From: Litomosoides sigmodontis | Lineage: Eukaryota > Nematoda > Chromadorea > Rhabditida > Onchocercidae | Reading direction: 5' to 3' | DNA: 64,000 nt | Assembly (NCBI GenBank): GCA_963070105.1 | Contig: OY718803.1 | Location: 5,066,507 to 5,130,506 of the forward strand | In this document: in pieces, positions 29,681 to 42,100 of the stretch | How the letters are laid out: every line of letters starts with the position of its first letter | Numbering within the stretch: the stretch's first letter is position 1 | The notes under the pieces: generated by a model | Told to the model about the DNA's origin: nothing | What the model saw: only the letters and a program-made list of their open reading frames with translations | Database searches by the model: none | Program-made: the position numbers and the translations under genes

Positions 29681-30310
29681 TCATTTCTGTGAGTTTACTG
29701 TTATATTCCGTCCATTTTTTGTGAAAAAAACTGAAAAGCAAAAGAGTACCAGTAGTATCTTATCAATTACTATCAATTATATTATAGTGACAAGACTTAC
29801 TTTGTCTTTTTTGTGATTTATCCTCATCAAACACTTTCCACTGACAAACACGAGCGTACACACGATATCCTCTCAGCTTTTTGTAAAATGCTGGAAAACA
29901 TTAACAGCTTTGCTAGTTTGTTTTTAAAGCACATCAAATGTGTATTAAAAACATAGTAAAGAATCTAATCATAAAGTGACCCTAATTCTCATTACGCACA
30001 AAATAGATTATAAGTAGAGAAAGGACATGTCCTACTTCTGCATTACGATCTCTCTAAATGCTCTCCTCCTCAAAGATGACATTTCATCCCACCACTCTAC
30101 TAGTGGTTCATCGGGCCATTGCGTATAGCTTCTGTGATAACTTACGCAGGCTCAGATTTCAGGCCAATTAAATGGCAGCACACAACACGACGTGGTATTA
30201 TTTACTTAATATAAGCTCCGCATTTTACCTTTCGGCAGTTCACAATGCTCTATACTTTGTGCTAAATTGGCATACCGTTGTACTGCACTTTTGGCATTAC
30301 TGCTTGACAT
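29681..30310 (-). CDS. Possible small three-exon gene, unknown function
   Basis: Tentative model on the minus strand: 30310-30229, 29890-29801, 29730-29681. The ATG exon opens MSSSNAKSAVQRYANLAQ and ends at GTAAAA; the middle exon is bounded by TTTCCAG and GTAAGT and is basic (KKLRGYRVYARVCQWKVF); the last ends in TGA. Phases fit and give 73 residues. I do not recognise it. The middle exon is the strongest part. Another open stretch on the same strand inside the first intron (about 30020-30155) does not fit the phases. Its start lies only 40 bp from the start of the plus-strand candidate at 30351, which makes one or both models doubtful. Confidence 0.4.
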
Positions 30311-30350
30311 TTTGTTTTTTGTTGCTTTGCACAGTGATTGGAATGCAAAG

Positions 30351-33300
30351 ATGGAACAAGTCCCTACCGATCATTCCGTTCCTATTACCGACCACTACTC
30401 AAATCATTATTGTTCTACTCACGAACCGGATACATTCACAAGTACGCTCGGGTAGCTTATACCTACTTAGGTAAGTCCAGAAGGCAAAGAAATTTATGAA
30501 AGTGAAATTTCTCTTGGAAAGCTCTCTTGGAAAGTTTTTAAAACTCCATGCTACCTATGAACGAGCCGTGCGGAATATTCCGAAGTTAAATGGTATACAG
30601 TTGCTCTCTAGTACATGCTGCAAACAAATGTTTTACAAAACTTTTTTAGTGCATATTTTCAGATTATTCGACTTCTTAACAACACTTACTGTGGGTAAAT
30701 TCTCCAACTGGCTACTTAGATCCGACAGCAACCCTCCCATCAGTTTACTGGCAAGTCCTTATTTTCGCAAACTGTCACCACCGGTGACAGTTTAGATCAT
30801 AATTATAGAATTAGTCACCACTCGATTAGTTTTGGTTGAGCAAATTCAATACATGAGGAAACTTATTAGTAAGATATACAGAGGAGAGATATGAAGCGAT
30901 ATCACGACAACGAAATCGACCGCAGCAGATGTGATCTTACGGAACTCGAAATTTGCTGAAAGATACATAGTTATCTAATCCAGTCGGTTCCTGCCAGGAT
31001 GACTCAGCCACATGAAAATTTTAATTGAAATCAAACTTTCAAACACCTGAACCCATACTGATCCTAGTCTTAACACCTCATAGTAGTAGTACACCAGCAA
31101 CCAGAAGCTTGAATTGAACCGAAGCATAAATCAACCAGGAACATCCGGATATAAACTTCGGGCCGCGAACGTAAACAATCTTCGTCGTGCGTCCTTCGCA
31201 TACAACTTCTTAGACGACCAGCGGTATGAAACGGATAGACGGGTGGAGAAGGTTCTGGAAGTACGTGGAGGTTTTCGGGAATGTGGGGATTCAAAATTTA
31301 GGCCATATTGGGGAGATACTATGTTTTCAAAAAGGAGCGAGGCTGACTGCTGTTAAAGTTGATAAAATGAAAGAAAAGGTGAAAAAATGATTTCACAGGA
31401 TGGAGAGAACAGATGTCTGATTTAATGAAGTTTCCCCGTAGCTTAGGTTTACCTCACTCAGTCATTCGGTGGAGAAATTAAATAATAGGATTTACAATTT
31501 ACGCAATCGCGATTGCGTTTTTTCACGTTAAAAGAAAATGCCGCATTAACGTTCCCACATAATGATTGTCATTCTACCTGATGCAGTGATCGATTGCGTT
31601 GTTTTGCTTTTCATTCCCAAACATTTCAAGGACATTTTTCTATCCTCCGTCCTCTCAAATTTGGCGCATTAAAGTGTACTCTCATATTAGGCAGAGGTGG
31701 CGTGTTGTATTTAACTCTTATCACTGATACGATTGAAATGAAACGGGCGAGAATGCAATTATTTTCAAATAATACCTATTCAAAGAGGAATTTGAAGACC
31801 ACTTGCTGTTGAGAATAAAATTCCATTTCCATTTATTTCATATTTATTTCGTTATTTGCAATAATTGATGTGTCCAGATTGTTCGCAGTGAGTTGAAGAA
31901 GTAAAGTTTTACTCCTATCGATAATCTGAATTTATAAAAATCTTTTTTCCTCTTCAATTCTTCTGGAATCGGGTAAACTTTATACTATCCATATATGCTC
32001 ACCAATTTCACTTATCCCTTTCTTTCACGTTACAATGCAGTACGTTGAACACTACGTGGAAGACAGCGTTGAAGAGGCCGATTGTGCACATTTACAAACT
32101 TGGAGTTAGAAGAATAAATTAGTACACTTGGAAGGAATTGGACAAAAAACCGGGAGAGGTCTTGATCCTTTCCTTATTCATTAAACTTCAGATTGAAGTG
32201 ATATATAATTTAGAAGTAACAGTATCTTCATATGTTTGACCCGTGGCGGTTGATTGCATTCCAGAAATGGGTCTTTTCAAGTTACACTGATCTCTTCCAA
32301 TAGCGGTGTTCACGTCCGAAAGACCTGCATTGTTATAAACGTTATAGCTCAGAGCATTCAGGTCAATTAATTGCCAGTGTCTGATTGCATCAACTCACAA
32401 TCATTTTAGAATACTTTGAAGAGTTCCGCCAACTTCCTAATGCGTGTGGAAAGAGGACGGAAGGGTTCAGACCTTATCAGTGACGTGCCTTTTGCCAGCG
32501 AAGTGATAAATCATAAGTGGCTGGTTATCGTTATCAAATAGTGCCAAACCAATGCAATTATCTCTAAGCTTTCTTGAAATTTGCGGAAGAGTGTCTTACT
32601 TCAACACCACCCACCCACTTCAAGTCAAATTCTGCACTTCCATCCGCGCGCATATTTGCGCGTGCAAGAAGTAGCCTTCGAAGAAATTGCTTTTCAAATT
32701 CAACCGTAAAATTTTAAAGGTCTGCGTGATCGAGCTTCGCTCGTCTCCTCGTTGTTTCCTTTCTTACTTTCAACACCGAAACCTCCCACGTTCATACCTT
32801 TTCGTTGTATACATGCAAATTATGCTGATCACGCTTCCAGGTACACACATGTTACATGTAGATGAAAGAGTCTGATTTACAGAGAATTTCTTAATGAAAT
32901 GTAACTAGTAGTATGATATTGATAAAACGACCGGCTTCCGGCTGACTGCTCAGAATGTAGTTCAGTAAAAATTCATTCAGTAATGGATCTCTTAGGACTG
33001 AGAAGGGAATGCAGACAGCCTTTGCGAAGGCACAGTTTGTTTTTCATATACCAAAATATAATGCACGTCGTTGTTTATGACTTGCAGTAATTTTTGTAGA
33101 GAATTCATCAAATGATACGCAAACATAGCAACTAGAATAGGCGTTCTCGTTGGAAAAGTGTCCACAGCAGTGGAAGCACTAAGTAATAGGGAATCTGTAA
33201 CGATTTCGGAGAAATAGGAACAGTGAGTCTTCTCAAAGATCTCTTTTGTATTCAGGTTAAACGTTAAGCTTTCAGATTCCGATTGCACTTGGTGGATCAT

Positions 33301-34205
33301 TGAGTTGGTTGGAATTTAGTCTCATCGAATATGAGACAATTTCGCTTATCCTCGCACCTCTTCTAGCCATCTTGCAAGGTTTTCAACTGTTACAAATACA
33401 AAAGTGCTATCGTGATCTTGACATCAACCAGCCAGAAGCATTCATTCTTTATTTTACTGGTAAAGTGATAAACATAAATGTATAAATCTAGTTTTTCAAC
33501 ATGTTGATAAGCTCGATGACATCATCGTCTAACTGATATCTACATTCATGTTAAAATCTGAAATGCCGAAGTGACGCCGTGATATTCACACTGCTAAATC
33601 AGCTTCTGTGTGGTAGGCCGAATTGGCCGACTTACTCGCATTCTACTTCTAGTGAAAATTTTCACAGAATTTTCTTCGTCTTCCATAAAATTCAATTCTA
33701 TTTGGCATTCAAGTAAATGGTGCACCTTAATCAATATTTCTAATAATAAAATCTTGAGTTTTCCAGGATTCACAACGATTGGTCTATTAATTCCGGCATT
33801 CTGCAGTTGGATCAATTCAGCGATCTCAGTTGATGCTTCATGGGAATCGATCGATTACGTAAATCGCTTTCATTCTTTTGTTGAGTAATTCCCCGATAGG
33901 TCTGAGCTTGTCTTCTTCCGACATCTTCCATATGAATTCCTCCACTTCAGCTATTGATTGGAATGTCGATAATATTCATGCCGAATTATAAGTACTCTGA
34001 GATTTGGTTACAACTCAATCTCACGCCTTCCCATTTCATGGTTTTGGAACAGACGAAATTCTGGATCGCAAGTATCGGGCAGTGGTTCGTGCAGAACATG
34101 GCGCATGCAACGGTATTTGCGCTTACTGGAAAAATTTTAATGCTGGGCGCTTTGGTGCGATATTTCACTGAAATTAAACAGCGGCAGAAGACTGATGCAT
34201 CATAG
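30351..34205 (+). CDS. Possible six-exon multi-pass membrane protein
   Basis: Model: 30351-30451, 30663-30694, 31139-31260, 33276-33459, 33767-33858, 33951-34205. All phases agree and give 261 residues. The last three exons are the best supported: each has a T-rich acceptor and GT donor, and the joined frame is strongly hydrophobic, with segments such as ISLILAPLLAILQGFQLL, ILYFTGFTTIGLLIPAFC and FALTGKILMLGALVRYF, then a basic tail. The first three exons are weaker. Exon 1 opens MEQVPTDHSVPITD, polar, behind the acceptor GCACAG. The 2-kb intron 31261-33275 may hide further exons. I cannot assign a family; four or five membrane helices are likely. Confidence 0.45.
30769..30793. repeat. Perfect 11-bp inverted repeat, 3-nt loop
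   Basis: AAACTGTCACC, then ACC, then its exact reverse complement. It lies in an intron of the possible membrane-protein gene. Confidence 0.7.
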
Positions 34206-35456
34206 GCATTGTGTGATTAGTACAGCTGCAGCCTTTTCAACTCCGAGAAATTTCATCTCTAATTATCAGTTATGTTTCCACGTCTTTGGTTTCTTGTGAG
34301 AATATTGTAAGAGCAATCTTACCAAGTTGAAATTCAAATTTCAAAGGTTTGGCATGCATGGATAAGGCTGGGGGTCAATAAAAAGAAGCTGTTCAGCTTC
34401 ATCATCCTAGTCCTTCATTATTGGACCAAAACAACAATTAAAATGGGATATTGTTCATTTTCCAAAATGACAGAACTCATTCGAAGGAGTAAACTTCCGG
34501 AACTCTTATGCAAAAAGTTTTAAATTGCAAGCAAATGATGCGGACCTTCTGATAGCCTTAATCTCATTCTGAGTATTAAATTAACTGAGTGTTACAAGTA
34601 AGGAATTTTCTGAAATGGACAAATTTTGAATGCTAGTGATTAGGACGATTAGATTTTATCAATACTTGGAATGTTGCAGTCAGAGCGATGATTGTAAACC
34701 GTTAAGGAGGACACGTCATAATCGATATTTCATGATTATGCAATCGATTTCTTTATCCTCCTTACTTTATTTTATTTATTCCACAAAATCATTTTACATC
34801 CTATTTTTTCTTTTCTAAATTTTGATCAACAAATGAATGAATAAATTCTTTAGAAATAATAAATTTGAAAACTGATTTTATCACTGATAGATTAAGGTTG
34901 GTGCTTTTGAGTTGAAAAAAATGGCGTGAATTGATCGAAGATGTTTACTTCGAGTAGAGGAAAAGGAATAATACCGCAGAATTTTTCAGTGCTCGCTGTT
35001 AAATAATTTAAAATTGAAGTTTCATAGATCGAGCAAAACGAAAAAATATTTTCGTCGTTTCACTCTTCCGCCAACCTGCCTGCCGTCCCTGTTGCGCTTT
35101 CACTTCACACAAACAGTTGGAATTTTGCGCTAATCCGAAATTTGATGAATGATAGGAGGAAGGAGAGAGGAGGGAGACAAAGTGTAATGTTGGAGGAGGT
35201 GTGTATCCCTCTCCTCAATGCTTCAGATGCATGCTAATGAGGATGTTGAAGAGATGGAAGCACTTTGGTCTTAACTTTAGCGGGTGGATAGATAGATGTC
35301 TGAGAGCACAAAAAAGAATCAACCGACACAGTTGCTCGCTCAGCTTGAATTCCAGAAAGCACGACACATCCCATCCCGACAAGAGGTGTACAAGAACCCT
35401 TCAGGTTTAAACTACTAGTGGCAGACTGCGAATGTGGCGATGCTTGTGTGGGAGAA

Positions 35457-35458
<2 letters not shown>

Positions 35459-35489
<31 letters not shown>
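35459..35489. repeat. TG dinucleotide microsatellite
   Basis: About 15 TG units. Confidence 0.92.
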
Positions 35490-35490
<1 letters not shown>

Positions 35491-37605
35491 TGTGAAGTAG
35501 TATCCAGCTATTCTTGGCTTCCAGTATCACCACGGCAGGGTAAATTGTAAGTAGGCACAGATCAAAAAGATAGAACACACCTATCTATCTACACACAGAG
35601 CCGCACACACAACGCTAAGATGCTATGGTTTGGAGATGATAAGATTTCTGAAAATTTTCTGCCTAACTTTTTCAATTACTATGAGTGTTAAAAAGAGATA
35701 TGAAGATTGTTAAGGATTTTTGTTCCGACTCATTCACTGGGTGTACCCGTCTGACTGTGTGGCTTACAATTTAAGCTATCAATTAGTGTTGGCAATCCTA
35801 CCGGTCTTAAGTGAGATACGCCAGCTGATAGCAAGCAGCAAATGGCAACTGCGATATTAATATGAGAGTTGAGGTCGTTAGGAGGAACGTTGAAGGTTTT
35901 ATAATATGTATCTTTCGTGGATATCCCTCAATTGTTACGGACTCTTCTCCGTCACCACAAGTCCAGTACGTCCCATCCTCTCGTCTCCGTTAAAAAACAC
36001 ATTTGCCATTCATTTGTGCTGAATGGCACAAACAGTTTCCCTCCTAGGAAATTGTCACATCTTTTTGAAGTTCCTGCATGAAATATAAGCATTTGCATGA
36101 AGTGTGCTGATTCACAACGTACGTGACATGACACGTTGCTCGTTTTTCTATAAGCGAAGATCGATATCTTGTAAGCTTTTATTACAGTGAGGTATTTTTT
36201 GACAATTGAATTACTTCCCCTTCATTTCCTACACCAATGACTTTCTGCATTTTCAGTAGCACTTTAATGACCACAGACATTGTTATTTCTCTATGAATCA
36301 CACACATAGCCTTCTCACTTTTTAATGGCACGCGCTTTATGAACAAGCATTTATGCTTTGATGATGTACGATCGATCAAATTTCATCGGAAATTCAGTAA
36401 TTGAAGGTATAATTGAAGCGTTTGAAATTTCGATATTTGAATAGTTTATTGGTAGGACACGCATTTCCGTACCATTCCGGTAACCGAAGTTTCACTAGCG
36501 AATCAGATAGTGTTGTGCACTTGTGAAAGTATGGTGCACTAAAGGTAGGTAGGCAGGTAGGTACTCAACTCACTTCGCACAGGCATCCGATTGATATTTC
36601 GATTTTATCCTCACTTATCGTTTACCGCAGCTTTTTTTCGTCCAAAGTTCAAATTGCTCCGATCTGTTCCTCCCAATCTCTTTCTATCTGTCCTCTTTAA
36701 GCTGCCACCTATTAATTTATTTATCCAATTATTCATTGGTATTTCCTACTGAGTTATCGCACAGCTAGTATTGCAGCTATAGAAACACTTCAATTATTTC
36801 ACCTAAAATATTATTTTTTCAAAATTTCATTCACAGAAGTTCAATTTTCGAAATTTCGCTTATTTGAGATTGCCGAGCAAATAAATAAGCAAAGAAAGTT
36901 TTCTTTTATCTCACATCGCACTGTATCGCATTTATTTAATTGAAAAATATGATCGGTTTCGATTTGCAAAATTTCGGAAATTTTTGATTGAGCAAACTAC
37001 GATTGACTATCATTACCAGTATGCCGGGAAATGGAACTTCGATGTAGGCACCAAACTGAGGATTGGAATACTTCCCACTAATTAGCAAATAACTGCAGAT
37101 TTTCTGAAACTACATTTGTCGAATGTTTAGAATTACGTCATAAATTATATTTAGTATACGTAACTTGTTTCCGTTCAGATTGAAATTAATAATTTGAAAA
37201 ATCGAAGACATTACTTATGAAGAAGTAATGAGTTGAAAGAGATGCAGTGGAAGAAAACAGATTCCTCTCCAATGTGAGCTTTCTAAAACAAGGTTTTCCA
37301 CCACTTTTAATCAGTCGATTTTTATTTGCTTAATTTATTGGAAGTGAGGGAGTTGACGCTGAAGGAATCAAAAAAAAAATTGAAATGTAATATGAAATTT
37401 GAGTTGCAGAATAATTTTCAATGCTTTTGATTGTCTATTGATTCGTTTATTGAAAAATTTTCGGATTTTCTAATTATTATGTTTCGAGGGGCAATCATTC
37501 TTTGGTTCAAAGAGCTTTCGATTGAAAGCCAAGTTTGCTGCTAAGTAAGTCAACTCGTCTCACTTCCCGTTGGCATCCTCAGTTCAAGCCCTCACTGCTG
37601 CCGTA

Positions 37606-37632
37606 CAGCAGCAGCAGCAGCAGCAGCAGCAG
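37606..37632. repeat. CAG trinucleotide repeat
   Basis: Nine perfect CAG units in a sequence with no supported exon. The 105-codon frame across it is serine-rich only because of the repeat. Confidence 0.9.
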
Positions 37633-38056
37633 TCTCACTGCGCTTTTCCTACCTCTACTAATTATTAGGCTAATAGCAACAAAGCTTCAACATGCACCTC
37701 TCCCACCAACCACCGCCTTATCATCCACTCGTTGTGAACGTCAAAAGAGAGGGAAGAAATCTATCTATCTGATTACTTACTTATCCCTAGCAGACGCCTT
37801 CACCTCTAAGCGTTCTCGCCCACTTCCATCCCAATTTGTTTTGCGAACTTAGGGCCATTTCAATTGAGTTGTCGGCACTAACTGCACGCAGCCAACACTT
37901 TCCCCATTGATTTGCAAAGTGTACGACTGACTTCATTTCCTCCCTAAATTCTCATCTTCTCTTATCACTCACTGCACTGCCGCTTGCCACGCGGCTGCAA
38001 GTCTCACTTGCTCTTAATCGGCTGATCAGTGAATTTTCCCGCTTCTATGCAACATC

Positions 38057-38063
38057 TATAAAG
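38057..38063 (+). promoter_or_regulatory. TATA-like element upstream of unc-87
   Basis: TATAAAG about 1.1 kb upstream of the unc-87 ATG exon, followed 30-45 nt later by a pyrimidine-rich TCATCACTTATCAGTTT stretch that could hold a start site. Position and composition only; no direct evidence of use. Confidence 0.25.
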
Positions 38064-39117
38064 AATGGATTTTACAGTCAAAGACAGTCGCTCATCACTT
38101 ATCAGTTTCTCTTCAATTTAATGAGTCATTCAGTAGCATTTCAGTGAGATTCAGGCAAAATTACATGCAATATGCAACGCGTGGGTAGATTTCAGTTGGA
38201 AAACAGGAAAAGGAAGGGAAGGAGGGATGCAATTCAAACGTAAAATTAAACTAACTTTTTTCAAATGCCAGATCGCAGTGGCATTTCAATCTTTTCATTC
38301 TTCCACACTCAAAAATTCTTTCTCCTATCATACACTCAAGCAGACGACAAGGGTTGTTAACGTTGTAGACGCACTATGATAGGTTGGTGGCGCAAGTGCA
38401 TGCATAGATGAAATTTGGGAGACAATCGTAGAACATAGTCTTAACAATTAAAAAATGTTTCCATTCAATTCATTCATTTATGGAGGCACTAAATTACAAG
38501 TTTCGTGAAGCGAGAAATGTCAGGCGGACTTAGGCGACAGCGCCGCCACTGTGCTGCTTTATTTTATTTACTTGCTCAGTGCGACTTTCCGGTACTTTGA
38601 ATTTTCCAAAGCACAAAGAAAGAATGTAAACAGTAACGCTTCTGCGCAAATTTCACATTTTGCACGAATAAAAGATTGGATTAAATCTGAAAAAGCAACA
38701 AATTAGAGGTACTTTAGAGTTGTCGCTTGCACTTCACATATGCAAATAAGTCTATTCGCATTAATTCGCAGTTATACTGTCATCTCTTTGTTTGATAAAA
38801 TTATCCAAAAAACGCAAAATTCAACTTAAACTAAAAAAAGGAAGTAATCGTGAGTTTTTTTTGAATTTAATTACATTGACATTAAGGTATTTTAAGGGTG
38901 CAGTGGCCAAATTAATTAACATCCTGTAGAATTAGGCTGTTTCAAAAGCAATGGTTAAAGTCTGTTTGGTTTTTTACCATCATTTTTTTTAAAATTCTCA
39001 GAAAATTTTCTTTTCCGACATCCATCATACAGATTTATTACACAATATTTCACGTGCAAAGTGTATTGCTTGACGCCTTTTTGTCGTGTTAAATTTACAA
39101 CATTATTTAGATTGCAG

Positions 39118-39140
39118 GTGATTTATCATAGTCAGAAAGG
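39118..39140 (+). promoter_or_regulatory. Candidate 5' leader / trans-splice acceptor of unc-87
   Basis: The acceptor TTAGATTGCAG ends at 39117, 23 nt before the ATG. This is where a nematode spliced leader, or an upstream 5' UTR exon, would join. Confidence 0.4.
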
Positions 39141-42100
39141 ATGCCAGCCCCAGCCGCTCAGGAACAAGCTCAAGGTCAGTTTTATTGAAATTTAATAGGA
39201 ATTTGAATAATTTGGATAATACAGCAAGGCAAAAACTTAATATTTTCAATTAAAATATATTTGCACCATTTGTACTTTTATTGGAAAATAAGAAACGAAG
39301 TGTTCTTATATTGAAATTAATTTGCAAATTATTCAGCTTCATAACGCTTCTAATTAATTAAGCACATTTCTAACATATGAAAATTGACCACTCTCATCGC
39401 ATAGCCGATTCCTGCCACAATCTTTTATGAATTGTTTTTACTTAACAGTAAATGAGTTGAGAAATCTCAAAGCATTTAATGATATGCAAGCATCGATGTT
39501 TGGTTGACAACAAAAAAAGACTTCCGGTTCGCGTTTCCAGAATTTCCAGCATACAGTTTCCGGATATTGCATATTTAAGAAAGAGACGAAAACTATAGCG
39601 CATCTATTCTTTAGCTTTTAATTTGAGAGGCACTAATATTATAACGAATTCGCGAAACTGCGTCATGACTATCTTATCAATTATCTGGACGTGCCGAATT
39701 ACAGAATATAAGTGATTCAAATCGAAGTTCATAAGCTTTTATGAGAGCCACCGACAGCAGGATTCTGATTCCAGAAACGATTCCTTGTCACACAGTCAGA
39801 AATAAATACAGAAGAACGGTACGAGCGTGATGATCACAGTTCGCTGAAGCAAAGAGGACGACAAGTTGACAAGTCTGACAGCAATCACATCCCTATTATC
39901 AGAGCACATCAGAACTAGAAATAGAAAAGGATCGGCAAACACAAAGGATAAAAAAAGGATATCGAAAACTTTGAAATGCTTCCACTGACTGAGGAGGGAT
40001 GCAGTCAGAATCCTTTCGCTCTTGCGAATGCTTTGGAAGATTTTGCGAAAAAACGCTGCGAATGGTAAGCGAACGGGAAATCATCGACCACGAGCATGCA
40101 GCAAACGGGACGTTTGAAAAGGCTCCTTCGATTTAATTCTAAACTTTCTGGAAGAGGTGGAAGAGACGAATCGGGAAATTGATGTGCGCTGTGCGTCGTT
40201 GTGTGGAAGCAGCAATGATAACAAAGGGAGCAAGACAGTCGCTGTCACCGACGGTGGCGGTGTGGTCCTCAACAATGTAGGAACAAAGAAGTTCATCAAT
40301 TCAGAGAGTACCGCTTTCTCCCTGAAAAAACAGTGAGAAATATCAGATGAGAGTGGTCAACAGATGAACGGTCATCAAGCGGTCCCTCCAACCAATGTTA
40401 GTAAGGAAAATGTTCGGCAAAATGGTTTGAAAATTGATCAACTTTCTAACGTGCAAAAATTTAGAAGTAATTTACCGGTAATTGCCTTCTTAAATTAGAC
40501 ATTTCTTCCATTCCTCTCAGCACTGTAATGGACGTTTGAACCAAAGTTCGAAGCTCATTTACTTCTTCTTTCCAAAAAATATTTTCGGACAATTTTTTTT
40601 TTATGGAAATTATGGATTTTCCTTGAATTCGAGTAAACTTTAATATTAAATTAAGCTAACGGTTGAATACAAATCTATTCGAATATTTGAGATTGAAGAA
40701 TATGGATTTGTAAATATATTTCCGGAGAGATTTACAAATGCTATATAATCGAATTAGCCTTGTAAATTCTGCTATTCACAAATCTCGTCAGTTCTTCCGT
40801 TTCAAAATTTGCTTAATTATTTTCATCGAAGATTGCTGAGGTAGACCATAAATCATTTCGGCAAAAGAAGGATATTACATTTTCCAGAACCCAATGACCA
40901 CATGATACTTAGATTATGCTTTTGATGACAAGCATATGTTCCAATGCGTGTTTGTGGCTGTTTGTGCATTTTAAACATTTCTCAAACAAAAGACGTATAT
41001 TGTCCGCAGTATTTAAAAACAACAATAATAATCATTACGACCACAGCGCCAAAATGATTGCTTATATGACAGTGCTAACTGTTACAGTTGCGCTTAAAGT
41101 TTAAAGTTAAAAGAGAGAGAGAGAGAGAGAGGGAGAAGATGAGAAAGGAATTTCGATTATTGAAATAGAGAACGTTGAAGATGTGACATTTGCGCCCCAC
41201 ATCACCCAATTTTTTTTGTACTCCCATCGACATCTTATCATCGTTCCTTTGTTGTGAGAGAGCGGTGGAATTGCACACTCTCTCAATTCACTCCGTTCCC
41301 TAAATTTGTATTTTTAACATTAAAAAAAATAGTTTAAGAATTATATTAACTAAATTCTGGGATATTTCTTATCATTTTACACCGTACATCATACACACAC
41401 ACACACACACAGCGCACTGATAGAGATGTATGAGTTTTCTAAAATTTCATCATGAAGGTGACGGAAGGTTGCAGGTGATCATTTGTTGATTTAAGAAGGG
41501 TTTTTTCTTTTCAAATTCTTTTTCCAAACAATTTAACATTAATAGAAAAGAATTTTTGACTGAGAGAGAAGAGAAGTGCAAAAGTAGTACTTTCAGATGA
41601 AGCACAACCAAATGCAACGATGGAAACCCGAGTTGCAGGACAAGGACAACCTAAAAGGGTTGGTCGATGGACATTAGCCCAATTGCGTCAGACTGACGGT
41701 ATTTTATTTCTTCTCAATGCAATTAATTAATTAGTATAGTAGTTCGGTAATTTTTATCTGTACAATCCACTTGAATAACAGCGCTCTCTTCTGAGTGCGT
41801 CATTTTGCCTTGTTTGGTAAGTGAATGAATGCAAGTAATATAAGGGAATATTGTTTAGTTCAATCAATGTTTACTTAAAAGGGAAAGATCCGATGGAGCG
41901 ACTGCGTTATGAGCGTTTGTGTAAATATGATATTTAGCACTGACCTATCGCGACGTCCCAGATATTCGTCCTTAATGGGAGACCTCAAATTTGCCACGTT
42001 TATTCTTGCATCTTTCATTAGCATAGTATTTCATGTGTGCTACAATTCTTACTCGTAGATGATGCTTATCGACGAGCTCCGTTCTCGTTCTCATCAATCA

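Larger units (their letters stand above)
34206..39140. other. Gene-free region upstream of unc-87
   Basis: No supported coding exon. Holds a TG microsatellite, a CAG run and a TATA-like element (listed separately). Likely holds upstream regulatory sequence of the unc-87 gene. Confidence 0.5.

Noticed and set aside
30019..30155. Minus-strand open stretch containing EPLVEWWDEM
   Set aside because: Looks coding in composition, but its phase does not fit either neighbouring exon and no complete model could be made.
31594..31812. 72-codon frame that could extend the membrane-protein model
   Set aside because: Needs a weak AAG acceptor and a weak donor, and the model joins without it.
32992..33300. 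102-codon minus-strand frame with a hydrophobic patch
   Set aside because: No donor or acceptor links it to another exon, and no family is recognised. It lies in the intron just before 33276.
37535..37852. 105-codon frame with a poly-Ser run
   Set aside because: The serine run is a translated CAG microsatellite; no splice partners or homology.
40364..40396. ATG followed by a GTTAGT donor in the first intron of unc-87, an apparent alternative first exon
   Set aside because: It ends in phase 0, whereas unc-87 exon 2 needs phase 1, so the join would hit a stop.
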